Positions 17,585-27,916 of a DNA stretch of 64,000 nt are shown here, piece after piece. How positions within the stretch are numbered: the stretch's first letter is position 1; each line of letters begins with the position of its first letter. Location: NCBI RefSeq assembly GCF_027498035.1, contig NZ_CP114978.1, positions 868,001 to 932,000 on the forward strand, written 5' to 3'. This DNA is from Pseudoxanthomonas sp. (lineage in GTDB: Bacteria; Pseudomonadota; Gammaproteobacteria; Xanthomonadales; Xanthomonadaceae). Under the pieces are notes generated by a model. It was given only the letters and a program-made list of their open reading frames with translations. It did not search any database and was not told the DNA's origin. Made by a program: the position numbers and the translations under genes.

Positions 17585-17992
17585 TTGTCCATCTTGTCTG
17601 TTACACTCGGCTTGCGAGATAAGGGTTTGATTTCGCAGGGAAGTTGCATCACGGGCCAGAAGCCCAGCTTTCCTCGCGAAGCCCGGCACAGTACGCGACC
17701 ACCGTCCTCGGGATGGCCATGTTAGCGGCTCGCCGGCAGACCCCGACACCCGCCGGGTGCGTCAGACATCCGAGCTGAACACGTCCCGCGCGGCATTCCG
17801 GCCTGATGGCCGGGCAGCCGACGGTCCCGCAACACCGATAGCAACAACAAGCGCTCCCGCGGCTCGCCGTGGTGTCGAAGCGCTGGAAGCTCCAGATCGC
17901 CCCACCCGCGCTGCGCGCGAGGGGCGGCCGAACGTTCCAGAGGCAAGAACGCCATGGCGTTTGTCGCGCGGTAGAGCGCGAGGAACGCAACA
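17585..17992 (+). promoter_or_regulatory. rne-rluC divergent region with long rne leader
   Basis: A 408-base stretch without a protein gene. Just before rne, TCGCGC (17964-17969) pairs with GCGCGA (17976-17981) around a GGTAGA loop, and the 3' arm runs into the AGGA ribosome-binding site. In E. coli, RNase E limits its own synthesis by cleaving a structured leader of similar length. Whether this leader does the same is inference. I see no convincing -35/-10 pair. Confidence 0.5.
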
Positions 17993-20900
17993 ATGAAACG
18001 TATGTTGATCAATGCCACGCAGGCCGAAGAGCTGCGCGTGGCGATCGTCGACGGCCAGACGCTCTACGACATCGATATCGAGCAGCCGTCCAAAGAGCAG
18101 AAGAAGTCCAACATCTACAAGGGCCGTATCACCCGGCTCGAGCCTTCCCTGGAAGCAGCCTTCGTCGATTACGGCGCCGAGCGTCATGGCTTCCTGCCGT
18201 TGAAGGAAATCTCCCGCGATTACTTCCAGTCCGGCGTCGACCACAACAAGGCCGGCCTGCGCGAACTGCTGCGCGAGGGCCAGGAAGTGGTGGTCCAGGT
18301 CGACAAGGACGAGCGCGGCAACAAGGGCGCCGCCCTGACCACGTTCATCTCGCTGGCCGGCCGCTACATGGTGCTGATGCCGAACTCGCCCACCGCCGGC
18401 GGCGTCTCGCGCCGGATCGAGGGCGATGACCGCGCCGCACTGAAAGCCGCCATGGACGCGCTGACCATCCCCGACGACATGGGCGTGATCATCCGCACCG
18501 CGGGCGTCGGCCGCGACGCCGAAGAGCTGCAGTGGGACCTGGATTACCTGCTGAGCGTGTGGAAGGCCGTGGCCGAGGCCGCCCTGGCCAAGCCGGCGCC
18601 GTTCCTGATCTACCAGGAGTCGCGCCTGATCGTGCGCGCCCTGCGCGACTACCTGCGTTCGGACGTGGGCGAGATCCTGGTCGACACCGAGGAGCTCTAC
18701 GCCACCGCCCAGGAGTTCATGCAGCAGGTGATGCCGCACAACCTGCGCAAGCTCAAGCACTACACCGACGACATCCCGCTGTTCAACCGCTTCCAGATCG
18801 AATCGCAGATCGAAGGCGCCTACGAGCGCAACGTGCGCCTGCCCTCTGGCGGCTCGATCGTGGTCGACCAGACCGAAGCGTTGACCGCCATCGACGTCAA
18901 CTCGGCCCGCGCCACCAAGGGCGGCGACATCGAGGAAACCGCGTTCCACACCAACTGCGAAGCGGCCGAGGAAGTGGCCCGCCAACTGCGCCTGCGCGAC
19001 CTGGGTGGCCTGGTGGTGATCGACTTCATCGACATGTCCTCGACCAAGCACCAGCGCGAAGTCGAAAACCGCCTGCAGAACTCGCTCAAGTACGACCGCG
19101 CCCGCGTCCAGTTGGGCCGGATCTCGCGCTTCGGCCTGATGGAAATGTCGCGCCAGCGCCTGCGTCCGAGCCTGGGCGAATCCAGCCAGATCGTGTGCCC
19201 GCGCTGCGATGGCCACGGCCGCATGCGCAGCGTCGAATCGCTGTCGCTGTCGATCATCCGCGTGGCCGAAGAGCACGCGATGAAGGACAACACCGGGCAG
19301 GTCCTGGTGCAGGCGCCGTTGGAAATCGCCAACTACCTGCTCAACGAAAAGCGCAGCGCGCTGCGTGAGATCGAGCAGCGCCACGACTCGCCGATCATCA
19401 TCGTCGCCGACGAGCAGCTGCACACGCCGCATTACGAAGTCACCCGTCTGCGCGAGAACGAGCTCGGCGAAGAGTCGACCAAGCCCAGCTACCAGCGCGG
19501 CACCCCGCGCAAGCTGCCGGTGCATGCCCTGACCAAGGCCCAGCTCAACATCCCGGTTGCGCCGGCCGTGACCACGGTCAAGCACGCCGCGCCTGCCCCG
19601 GTCCGCCAGGAACGCGAAGCGCCCGCGCCGGTCGAAGCCGCACCTGCCCCGAGCGCTCCGACGCCAGTCGTCACCGCAGCACCCGGTGGCGTGGTCGGTT
19701 GGCTGAAGCGCGTGTTCGGTGGCGCCGAAGCGCCTGCCCCGGCGCCGACTCAACCGCAGCGCAGTGAAGCGCGTCCAGCCCGGACAGACCGTGGCAGCAA
19801 TAACGGCAACAGCCAGCAGCGTCGCGAAGGTGGCCGCAACCAGGGCGGCAACAACGCCCGCGGCGGCCAGCAGCAGAGCGGCCAGCAGCGCCGTGGCGAC
19901 CGCGACAGCCGCAACAAGGACAAGGACGCCACACCGGCGCAGGCCAACAACAACGGCCAGCAGCAACCACGCAATCGCGGCGAGCAGCAGCCCAAGCAGA
20001 AGCAGCAGAACCAGCAGCCGAAGGTCGCAAGGCCGCAGAACGATGGCCAGAATCCGGGCCAGCAGCAGGGTGGTCGCGGTCCCAAGCCGCCACGCGAATC
20101 GCAGAAGCCCGTAGCAGAGGTCGCGGTCGAGACTGTGGCTGCGGCCGCAGCGCTGACTGCGATCCAGCAGGAACAGGACGTCGCCCAGCAGCCAGCGGTT
20201 GCGGTCCAGCCGCAGGTACCCGTACAGGCGAAGGAGCCCAAAGCCGAGGCACCTGCCGAACCGCGCAAGGACAAGCCGCCGGTCGTGCAGGACAACACCC
20301 AGGCGCAGTCCGATGTCGACGCAGATGAAGGTGATGATCAGGACGGCGACGGCAACCAGGCCGACGGTGTCGATGAAACCGGCACCCCGCGCCGTCGTCG
20401 CGGCCGTCGCGGCGGCCGTCGCCGTCGTCGTGGCAATGGCGAGAACGCCGGCACTACGGGTGAGCAGGGCGAAGCTGATTTTGGCGGTGACGAGGAACCA
20501 GGCGTCGTGCCCTCCTCCTCGCAGCCCGAATTCGACTTCGACGATGCGGAACCAACCGTCGCAAAGCCGAGCCGGCCACGCGCCCAGCAGGCCGATGCCA
20601 CCAGCACCACCGCAATCGCCGCGGCCAGTGCAACGGTCGTCGTCGCTGAAGCAGCTACCGTCGAAACCGCCGCACCCGCGCCGGTTGAAGCAACTGCGCC
20701 AGTCCTCGTAGCGACTGCCACCGAGGTGCACGCTGTCGAAGCAGCTGCTGTCGAAGCGCCGGCCGCCCAAGTGCCGCCGCGCGTGTCAGCCGCGCCGATC
20801 ACCCCTGCCGTGGTGGCCGAAGTGACGCCGCCGACCACGTCGGCCGTGCCGAAGAGCGAGCCAGCCGAGCGCTACACGAGCGAGGCGCCGGCCGAAATCG

Positions 20901-21325
20901 CGCCGGCCAGCATCGAACCGCCGCCGGCCGCAACCGTCGCCAGCGAAATCCAGGCTGCGCCCGTCGTGACCTCCGAACCTGCCGCCTCCGATACCGTGCC
21001 GGCTGCCGTCACGCAGGAAGCGCCTGTCGCGGCACAGCCGGACCTGCTGGTGGAAGCCGACGTCGCGCCATCTGTGGCCCAGGTCGAAGCCGAGCAGGCT
21101 GCCAGAACACCGGCAGACGTCGAAACCATCGCACCGGCCAAGCCGAAACCGGCCGCACCTGCCACGGGTGGTTCGCTGTTCTTCACTGCCGACGCGGACA
21201 CGCCACGTTCGGTGACGCGCCACCTGTTCGAACCGGTGGCCGCACCGCGTCCGACACAAGGCGAAGGTGAAGCCAACAACGACGACACAGCAGAGAAGCC
21301 CGACGACGGCGAACGCAGCGCCTGA
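17993..21325 (+). CDS. rne: Ribonuclease E
   Basis: Essential endoribonuclease that starts mRNA decay and matures rRNA and tRNA, and scaffolds the degradosome at the inner membrane. The 1110-residue product opens [22 protein letters not shown], almost as in E. coli. The S1 domain is at about 35-120, the 5' sensor and DNase I-like domain carry the Mg-binding Asp residues in [15 protein letters not shown] (about 300) and VVIDFIDM (about 345), and the Zn-link CPRC lies near 403. From about 500 on it is disordered, rich in Gln/Asn/Arg, then Pro/Ala/Val, with an Arg-rich RNA-binding patch ([14 protein letters not shown]). The extreme C-terminus ([13 protein letters not shown]) looks conserved. A terminator follows. 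Confidence 0.96.
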   Translation: MKRMLINATQAEELRVAIVDGQTLYDIDIEQPSKEQKKSNIYKGRITRLEPSLEAAFVDYGAERHGFLPLKEISRDYFQSGVDHNKAGLRELLREGQEVVVQVDKDERGNKGAALTTFISLAGRYMVLMPNSPTAGGVSRRIEGDDRAALKAAMDALTIPDDMGVIIRTAGVGRDAEELQWDLDYLLSVWKAVAEAALAKPAPFLIYQESRLIVRALRDYLRSDVGEILVDTEELYATAQEFMQQVMPHNLRKLKHYTDDIPLFNRFQIESQIEGAYERNVRLPSGGSIVVDQTEALTAIDVNSARATKGGDIEETAFHTNCEAAEEVARQLRLRDLGGLVVIDFIDMSSTKHQREVENRLQNSLKYDRARVQLGRISRFGLMEMSRQRLRPSLGESSQIVCPRCDGHGRMRSVESLSLSIIRVAEEHAMKDNTGQVLVQAPLEIANYLLNEKRSALREIEQRHDSPIIIVADEQLHTPHYEVTRLRENELGEESTKPSYQRGTPRKLPVHALTKAQLNIPVAPAVTTVKHAAPAPVRQEREAPAPVEAAPAPSAPTPVVTAAPGGVVGWLKRVFGGAEAPAPAPTQPQRSEARPARTDRGSNNGNSQQRREGGRNQGGNNARGGQQQSGQQRRGDRDSRNKDKDATPAQANNNGQQQPRNRGEQQPKQKQQNQQPKVARPQNDGQNPGQQQGGRGPKPPRESQKPVAEVAVETVAAAAALTAIQQEQDVAQQPAVAVQPQVPVQAKEPKAEAPAEPRKDKPPVVQDNTQAQSDVDADEGDDQDGDGNQADGVDETGTPRRRRGRRGGRRRRRGNGENAGTTGEQGEADFGGDEEPGVVPSSSQPEFDFDDAEPTVAKPSRPRAQQADATSTTAIAAASATVVVAEAATVETAAPAPVEATAPVLVATATEVHAVEAAAVEAPAAQVPPRVSAAPITPAVVAEVTPPTTSAVPKSEPAERYTSEAPAEIAPASIEPPPAATVASEIQAAPVVTSEPAASDTVPAAVTQEAPVAAQPDLLVEADVAPSVAQVEAEQAARTPADVETIAPAKPKPAAPATGGSLFFTADADTPRSVTRHLFEPVAAPRPTQGEGEANNDDTAEKPDDGERSA

Positions 21326-21375
21326 TCACAGGCGCTGCGACCGATCCAGGCATCGCGCCTGGAGTACGGACCAGG

Positions 21376-21406
21376 AAAAAGGCGGCCATCGGCCGCCTTT
21401 TTCTTT
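21376..21406 (+). terminator. Intrinsic terminator after rne
   Basis: A 12-bp stem, AAAAAGGCGGCC paired with GGCCGCCTTTTT around an ATC loop, followed by CTTTT. It lies 50 bases after the rne stop and could also serve the convergent response regulator gene. Confidence 0.88.
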
Positions 21407-21481
21407 TAATCGCAATCTTTGTGCGGAAGACCCCAATCGTCCATGTCGCACTCGACGGTTGCTGCAAGATGGCGCCAGTGC

Positions 21482-22129
21482 CTAGACCACCTTCGCCGGA
21501 TCGACCAGGCCGTACTGCGCGGCCAACCGGGCCAGCGCGACCGTATCGGTCACCTGTGCCTTCTGGAACAGCCGCGTCTTGTGCGTGCTCACCGTCTTGG
21601 GGCTCAGGCTGAGCCGCCGTGCGATATCTTCCTGGCGCAGGCCCTGGATGAGCAGCATCGCCACCTCCAATTCACGCGGTGACATGTCGTCGAACGGTGA
21701 AGCCTCATCGCTGACCGCGGACATGGCCAGGTGCTGGGCAACATTGGCCCCCAGGTAACGCTTGCCCCTGGAGACATCACGAACCGCACGCAACAGCTCC
21801 GTGGCATCCCCGCCCTTGCCCACATAGCCCGAGGCGCCGGCTTCCAGCAATCGCTTGGGCAGCGGGCCATCTTCCAGCACCGACACGATCACCACGCGGC
21901 TACCGAAATTTCCACGCACGATGCGTTCGGTGACGTCCAGGCCACTCAGGCCTGGCAGATGCAGATCGCACAACACCACGTGCGGCTTGAGTTTGCGGAT
22001 GGCCGGCAGCGCATCCTCGCCGTTGTCGGCTTCGCCGACCACTTCCATGTCGGTCTGGCCGGCCAGAATCATCTTCAGGCCCGTGCGCACCAGCGCGTGG
22101 TCATCCACCAGAAAAATCCGAATCGTCAT
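21482..22129 (-). CDS. NarL/FixJ-family response regulator (UvrY/GacA-like)
   Basis: A 215-residue two-component regulator. The receiver domain has the acidic pair Asp9-Asp10, phosphoacceptor Asp55 in VVLCDLHLPG, Ser83 and Lys105. The C-terminal LuxR-type helix-turn-helix is MSPRELEVAMLLIQGLRQEDIARRLSLSPKTVSTHKTRLF. Length and motifs are close to GacA/UvrY, regulators of RsmA-binding small RNAs. However, gacA usually precedes uvrC and pgsA, which are absent here, and no histidine kinase is adjacent. It should be treated as an orphan GacA-like regulator. Confidence 0.85.
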   Translation of the reverse strand: MTIRIFLVDDHALVRTGLKMILAGQTDMEVVGEADNGEDALPAIRKLKPHVVLCDLHLPGLSGLDVTERIVRGNFGSRVVIVSVLEDGPLPKRLLEAGASGYVGKGGDATELLRAVRDVSRGKRYLGANVAQHLAMSAVSDEASPFDDMSPRELEVAMLLIQGLRQEDIARRLSLSPKTVSTHKTRLFQKAQVTDTVALARLAAQYGLVDPAKVV

Positions 22130-22208
22130 CCCTGCTATCCCCCTGTCAGCCGCAGTTCCATCCCCGGCCGGAGCCTAACCCCGCCCTTGGGGCACGGCAA
22201 GCCAATCC

Positions 22209-22688
22209 CTAGCCGCGTTTCTTCAGAACCGTGATGCGGCCCGAAGTTTCAAGGATTGCCAGATCGATTTCGACATCATCGCGACAATCAGCCGCCCGCT
22301 TGGAGGTTTCGAAATCGGCGTAGCTCACATTGCGCTTCACCAGCTGCTGCCAGTCGATACAGCCATCGCGCGCCAAGACCACCGGCCTGCCCTGCACGAG
22401 CACATCCAGTTTCTTGCTGCGCGCAGTGGCGAAACCGACCATCCAGTTCAAGGCCAGCAGCACCGCAGCCAGCAACAATCCGCCAAGCAGCGAGGTGTCT
22501 TCGCCGATCAACGAATTCTGCACAGCTGTGCCCAACAACACGATGACCAGCGCATCGAACGGCGTGCTCTGGCCCAGGGCCCGCTTGCCGGTCATGCGCA
22601 CCATCAGCAGCACCACCACGTAGACCGCCACCGCGCGCAGCACGAACTCCCACCACGGCATCGCCAGATCCAAAAGAATGTGCTTCAT
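22209..22688 (-). CDS. DUF421 (YetF-like) membrane protein
   Basis: A 159-residue protein with three membrane helices at about 12-32, 40-60 and 65-85 (FVLRAVAVYVVVLLMVRMTGKRALGQSTPFDALVIVLLG) and a cytoplasmic C-terminal domain (LVQGRPVVLARDGCIDWQQLVKRNVSYADF). The MTGKRALGQ motif in the first loop is diagnostic for DUF421/YetF. Proteins of this group are linked to spore coat or stress in Bacillus; no defined function in Gram-negatives. The start at 22688 has GAGGGA at proper distance; 47 further upstream codons were rejected for lack of similarity. Confidence 0.82.
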   Translation of the reverse strand: MKHILLDLAMPWWEFVLRAVAVYVVVLLMVRMTGKRALGQSTPFDALVIVLLGTAVQNSLIGEDTSLLGGLLLAAVLLALNWMVGFATARSKKLDVLVQGRPVVLARDGCIDWQQLVKRNVSYADFETSKRAADCRDDVEIDLAILETSGRITVLKKRG

Positions 22689-23205
22689 ATCCGTCCCTCG
22701 CCACCGGCACGTTGATTGACCGGTCTCATGGCGCAGCTTGGTGAACAAGCCTCGCAGGTCGCGTGAAGCCCGCCTCGCCCGCGCAGTTACCCACCAGAAC
22801 GACTCGAATCGCTTCGCCGATCCCGACACGCAACGCCATCATTCAACACATCAGCAGGCATCGATCGATCACGTACGAGTGCGTCACTTACGCAGCCTTT
22901 GCGCATGCGCAGATGTTCATTGCGCATCGTCATATGCATGACCGAACTTGACCGCGCACTGTCGCGATACGTGGTTCTGTCAACGGAATCCGGATGCTCA
23001 AATGACGCGGCACCTCCATTGCCCCGATCACGCAGTCCGCAATGCGGACATCACGCGATGCACGGGAATTCCGGCGATCAACATGCGACCACCTTGCCGG
23101 CTCGATGGATGTGCATGACATTCATCCTCGCTGTCGTCGTGCCACCAGCGGCCTTCCAGCCCTGGCCACGACCGAATCCAGAGCCATCGTTTTTTGGGGA
23201 ACCAC
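22689..23205. other. Non-coding stretch before the peptide-uptake operon
   Basis: 517 bases with no supported gene on either strand. Base composition is less GC-rich than its neighbours between about 22830 and 22990, with several TGCGCAT and ATGCAT motifs but no clear repeat array. The ribosome-binding site GGGGA for the TonB receptor is at its right end. I found no promoter pair I would defend. Confidence 0.6.
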
Positions 23206-25612
23206 GTGAACATCTTCCGTACCAGCAATATCACTGCGCTCAACCTGGCGCTGTTCGCCAGCCTCGGCATGGCGCTACCCGCCGGCGCACAACAAGCCGC
23301 ATCCGATGCGGCAAGTGACACCGCTTCACGCACGTTGGATACGGTCATCGTCACCGGTACCAGCAGCAAGGAGCGCACGGCCAGTGAGTCGCTGCAGCCC
23401 ATCGACATCATCTCCTCCGATGCCCTGCAGCAGACCGGCGCTTCCAGCCTGGCCGAGGCGCTGTCGCGCCTGGTGCCTTCATTGAGCTTTCCGCAACCGG
23501 TCACCATCAGCGGCTCGGAAACGGTCAAGCCGGTGACCCTGCGCGGGCTGTCGCCGGACCAGGTGCTGGTACTGATCGATGGCAAGCGCCAGCACGCCGG
23601 CGCGCTGCTCAACAATGGTGGCGCCATCGGCCGTGGCTCCAATCCGGTCGACCTCAACGCGATTCCCATCGCGGCGATCGAACGGGTCGAAGTGCTGCGC
23701 GACGGCTCCTCGGCGCGCTACGGTTCGGACGCGATCGGTGGGGTGGTCAACATCATTCTGCGCAAGGGTGCCAAGGGCGGCAGTGTCTCGGTCGGCTATG
23801 GCGGCTACAGCCAGGGCGACGGCCTGCACCGGCAGTTGTCGGGCAGTACCGGCTTCACGCTCGGCGACAAAGGCTGGCTGCGCGTCAGCGCCGATTTCCA
23901 GGACAACGACTACAGCAACAACGCCGGCCCCAACCTGTCCAGCCAGTCCGTCGGCACCGAGGCCTACGGCAAGCAGACCGCGCGGTTGGGCGACCCGGCA
24001 GTGCGCTCCAACAAACTCGGCCTCAATGGCGAATACGACTTCAGTGACGCCGCCCAGTTGTACGGCTTCGCGCTACTGCGGCGCGACCACGACGAGACCG
24101 CGCTGGTCTACCGCAACGCCACCGCCAGCAACAACGTGATCTCGATCTATCCCAACGGCTACCTGCCGCTGTCGCACCCAGCCATCGCCGACCTGTCGGT
24201 CGTGGTCGGGCTGAAGGGCCAGTTCGACAATGGCTGGCGCTACGATTTCTCGCTCAACCACGGTTACAACAGTTATCAGTCCACGTTCGTCGGCATCAAT
24301 GCCGACTACTACAACGACTACGGTTGGACGCCGTACTACAGCACCGGCGCCACCTACAAATACACCCAGGACGTGGCCAACCTGGACCTGAGCCGCGACT
24401 TCGAAGTGTCCTGGCTGGCCAGCCCGCTGACCCTGGCCTTCGGCCTGGAGTATCAGAAGCAGACTGACAAGATCAGCGCCGGCGACCTGTACAGCCAGTA
24501 CGGCGCCGGCGGCAGCATCACCGGCGACAGCTACGGCCAGTGGAAGCCGCCACGACCTGGCCGAATACCTCAACCTGGAAGCCAACATCACCGAGCGACT
24601 GTCTTCGGCCTTCGCCCTGCGCCACGAGAACTACAGCGACTTCGGCGGCAACACCAGCGGCTCGCTGTCCGGCCGCTTCGACTTCACGCCACGGGTAGCG
24701 CTGCGCGGCACCGTGGCCACCGCATTCCGCGCTCCGACCCTGGTGCAGGAGCACTACGCGCAGATCACTTCCCAATACGTGGACTCGGCACTCACTGAAA
24801 CCGGCACCTTCCCGGTCGACTCGACCGTGGCGAAATTGCTCGGCGCCACCCAGCTCAAACCGGAAACCTCGCGCAGCGCCTCGGTGGGATTGGTGCTCAA
24901 CCCGCTGGATCCGTGGTACCTGACGATCGATGCGTTCTTCATCAAGATCAAGGACCGCATCAACCTGTCCTCCAATCTGGACGTCTCCAGCGACACCGTC
25001 GCCGACTACCTGGCCGCCAACGGCGTCACCGCCACCTACGACGCAGTGCGCTATTTCACCAATGCCGTGGACACCCGTACCCGTGGCGTCGAAGTGGTGA
25101 ACCAGTACGGCTGGACGTTCGGCAATGGCCAGAAACTCGACACGGTGCTCAGCTGGTCCTACAACGACAACAAGGTGACCAAGGTCCACGACACGCCGGC
25201 GATCCTGTCCGAGCTGGGCATCACCGGTACCCTGGTGGAACGCCGCGAGCGCTACGGCATGCTTGGCGATTCCAACCCACGTACCAAACTGGACCTGGGG
25301 CTTGACTACACCATCGACTCGCACTGGTCGACATCGGCCAACGTCAATCGCTACGGCTGGTACAAGACCTACAGCAACAGCGGCGTGCAGTACGACCAGT
25401 GGTTCGGCCCGCGCTGGACCCTGGATCTGAGCGCCAAGTACGCCGTCGGCAACTGGGACTTCAGCGTCGGTGCCAACAACATCACCGACACCCGCCCGGG
25501 TCGCGTGTCGGCGATCAACAACACCACCGGCGCCTACGTCTACAGTCTGTACTCGCCGTTGAGTTGGAGCGGCCGCTACGTCTACGGGCGCGTCGGCTAC
25601 AGCTGGAAGTGA
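23206..25612 (+). pseudogene. TonB-dependent receptor with a +1 frameshift
   Basis: Outer-membrane receptor of about 800 residues that would import a ligand, probably a peptide, using TonB energy. It starts at GTG 23206 (after TTTTTGGGGA) with a signal peptide ending in LPAGAQQ, a TonB box (LDTVIVTGT), a plug with RGLSPDQVLVLIDGKR and RVEVLRDGSSARYGSDAIGGVVNIILRK, then barrel strands to SYGQWK near 24546. There the frame breaks: barrel sequence (RHDLAEYLNLEANITERL) continues in the +1 frame to the terminal FS-type ending GRVGYSWK at 25612. One surplus base between about 24541 and 24553 explains it. It is either a real inactivating mutation or a sequencing error; everything else is intact. Confidence 0.85.
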
Positions 25613-25672
25613 TGTCCCCGGGGGGGGCAGCGACGCGCCCCCCCGCCCCTGTTTTCGTTCCATGGAGAACCT

Positions 25673-27916
25673 ATGCGCGCTTCGCTAGCCCGCCTGCTCG
25701 GCATCGGCCTGACCGCCTGCCTGTCCACCACCGCGATCGCGGCCGCCACGTCCGCCGACACAGCGTCGGCGGATGCCCCTTATGGCTTTCTCGGCAGCCA
25801 TGGCCAACGCCTTGCCACGCTGGAATCGGATTTCGATGCCCAAGTGAAGCCGGCGCAGATCGATGCCTGGCTGCAACAGCTGACCTCCGCACCCAACCAT
25901 CTGGGCTCGCCGCACAATCTGGAGAACGCGCGCTTCATCGCCGCCCGCTTCAAGGAATGGGGCTTCCAGGTCCGCACCGAAAAGTTCGAGGCGCTGGTGG
26001 CCTACCCGCTGGAGCAGCACTTGCAGCTGGTCAGGCCGAACGCGCAGGAGATCGACCTGGCTGAGCCGCCGGTCCCCGGCGACGCCAGCACCGCCATTAC
26101 CGAAGGCACCATTCCCGGCGCGGAGGCCTATTCGCCCGACGGCGATGTCACCGCCCCGCTGGTCTACGTCAACCAGGGCATCGCCGCCGACTACGAGGAA
26201 CTGGCGCGGCGCGGCGTGGACGTCAAGGGCAAGATCGTGATCGCGCGCTCGACCGGTTCGGGCCGCATGTTCAAGCCGCTGCTGGCCGAACAGCACGGTG
26301 CGGTCGCCACGATCATCTTCTCCGACCCGATCGAAGACGGTTACACCAAGGGCGATGTGTACCCGGCTGGCGCCTGGCGCCCGGAGCGCGGCGTGCAACG
26401 CGGCACGCTGATCGTCAAGGACGCGCTGGACCGCAAGGCTGGCGATGCGCTGATCAGGAACAAGCGACCGGAGAACCTCAACGGCCCGGTGCTGGCTATT
26501 TCGTACGCCGCCGCCAAGCCGCTGCTCAGCGCGCTGCAAGGACCGACCGGTCCGGCCAACTGGCAGGGCGGACTGCCCATCACCTATCACCTGGGTGGCC
26601 AGGATTCGACCCAGGTGCGGGTCAAGACGCGCTCGGACTGGGGCTGGCGCACGTTGTACAACGTCATCGCCACCCTGCCGGGCAGCGAGCATCCGGAGCA
26701 GGAAGTAATCCGCGGTGTACATCACGATGCCTGGGTGTTCGGCGCCTGGGATCCCCTGGCCAACACTGCCGCGATGCTGGCCGAAGCCCAGGCCATCAGC
26801 GCCCTGCACCGCGCCGGCTGGACACCCAAGCGCACCCTGCGCTTTGCCAGCTGGGATGGCGAGGAACTTGGCCTGCTCGGCTCGCGCTGGCACGTACAGC
26901 AGGATCCGGACGGCACTGCCAAGCGCGTGGTGTTCTATCTCAATGGCGACACCACCAGCCGTGGTTACCTAAGCATCGGCGGCAGCCCGGCGATGTCCAC
27001 GCTGCTGCACCAGGTCGCCGCCGGCATCAAGGATCCAGAGACCGGCGTGTCCATCGCCCAGCGCCTGCGCGGCAAGCAGGCCTTCGATGCGGCCAAGGCC
27101 GATCCATCGGTGCTGGCGCCGGACAAGGACGCACTGCTGGAGCCGTTGACGTCGGGATCGGACTTCAGTTCGTTCGTGCACAAGCTCGGGGTGATGTCGA
27201 TGCACAGCCGCTTCGGCTATGACCGCGACGGCGACGAGGAAAGCGTGCCGATCTACCACTCCGCCTACGACACCTACGCGCACTACCAGCGCTTCGGCGA
27301 CCCGGGCATGGCCTATCTGCAGGCGCTGGCGCAGGTCAACGGCCACCTGCTGCTACGCGTGGCCGATGCCGACCTGCTGCCCTGGCATTACGCCGAGCTG
27401 GCCGATGCACTGGACGGCTATGTCGATGCGATCGAACGCGACAACACCAAGCAGGAAGTCGCTCGCCGCCAGCGCCAGCACCTGCTCGAACTGGATGCCT
27501 ATCGCCTGGCCGCCGACCCTTCCAAGCATGTCGGCAATCCGCCGCCGTTGCCGGCCGGGCTGGCGCAACTGGACCTGACGCCGCTGCGCGCGGCCGTGGC
27601 CGCCCTGCACACGACCGCTGCGCAATACGACCAGGCCTACGACACGCTCGACAGCCGTGTCGGCAAGGCCCAGCTGGCAACAGCCAATCGCCACCTGGCG
27701 GTACTGGAACAGCACTTCATCGTGCGCAAGGGCAAGCAGTCGCGCACGCTGCTGTACGCCGGCGCCGGCGAGCCGTTCCCTGAAATCCGCAAGGCCGTCC
27801 AGACCGGGGATGCACAAGCCACGGCAGCCGCAATCAACGAAGCCGCCGCCGCAGTCAAGGCCGCTGCCGCCGAACTGTCCCAGGCCACCCAGGCATTGGA
27901 GGCCGGCCGTGGTTGA
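25673..27916 (+). CDS. Exported M28-family metallopeptidase (glutamate carboxypeptidase II-like)
   Basis: A 747-residue secreted zinc peptidase of the PSMA/GCPII and transferrin-receptor family. A signal peptide (to about residue 25) is followed by a PA domain inserted into the peptidase (about 140-300), the M28 core (about 325-560), and a C-terminal helical dimerisation domain. All zinc ligands can be aligned: His350, Asp360, Glu398 (with catalytic Glu397), Asp426 and His529. Relatives cleave acidic C-terminal residues from N-acylated dipeptides. Here it lies 60 bases after a TonB receptor gene and overlaps an amidohydrolase gene, suggesting an uptake-and-digest operon for small peptides. 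The exact substrate is inference. Confidence 0.9.
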   Translation: MRASLARLLGIGLTACLSTTAIAAATSADTASADAPYGFLGSHGQRLATLESDFDAQVKPAQIDAWLQQLTSAPNHLGSPHNLENARFIAARFKEWGFQVRTEKFEALVAYPLEQHLQLVRPNAQEIDLAEPPVPGDASTAITEGTIPGAEAYSPDGDVTAPLVYVNQGIAADYEELARRGVDVKGKIVIARSTGSGRMFKPLLAEQHGAVATIIFSDPIEDGYTKGDVYPAGAWRPERGVQRGTLIVKDALDRKAGDALIRNKRPENLNGPVLAISYAAAKPLLSALQGPTGPANWQGGLPITYHLGGQDSTQVRVKTRSDWGWRTLYNVIATLPGSEHPEQEVIRGVHHDAWVFGAWDPLANTAAMLAEAQAISALHRAGWTPKRTLRFASWDGEELGLLGSRWHVQQDPDGTAKRVVFYLNGDTTSRGYLSIGGSPAMSTLLHQVAAGIKDPETGVSIAQRLRGKQAFDAAKADPSVLAPDKDALLEPLTSGSDFSSFVHKLGVMSMHSRFGYDRDGDEESVPIYHSAYDTYAHYQRFGDPGMAYLQALAQVNGHLLLRVADADLLPWHYAELADALDGYVDAIERDNTKQEVARRQRQHLLELDAYRLAADPSKHVGNPPPLPAGLAQLDLTPLRAAVAALHTTAAQYDQAYDTLDSRVGKAQLATANRHLAVLEQHFIVRKGKQSRTLLYAGAGEPFPEIRKAVQTGDAQATAAAINEAAAAVKAAAAELSQATQALEAGRG

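Noticed and set aside
17762..20770. A 1002-codon open frame antisense to rne
   Set aside because: It mirrors the Gln/Ala/Pro-rich coding region of rne, has no domain, and is a by-product of high GC content.
21482..22129. Naming the response regulator gacA
   Set aside because: The protein is similar, but uvrC and pgsA, the usual neighbours, are missing and xanthomonads have several NarL/FixJ regulators.
24562..24798. Reading the first half of the TonB receptor as a complete shorter protein
   Set aside because: After about 24550 the first frame gives Arg/His/Pro-rich nonsense while the barrel continues in the next frame.
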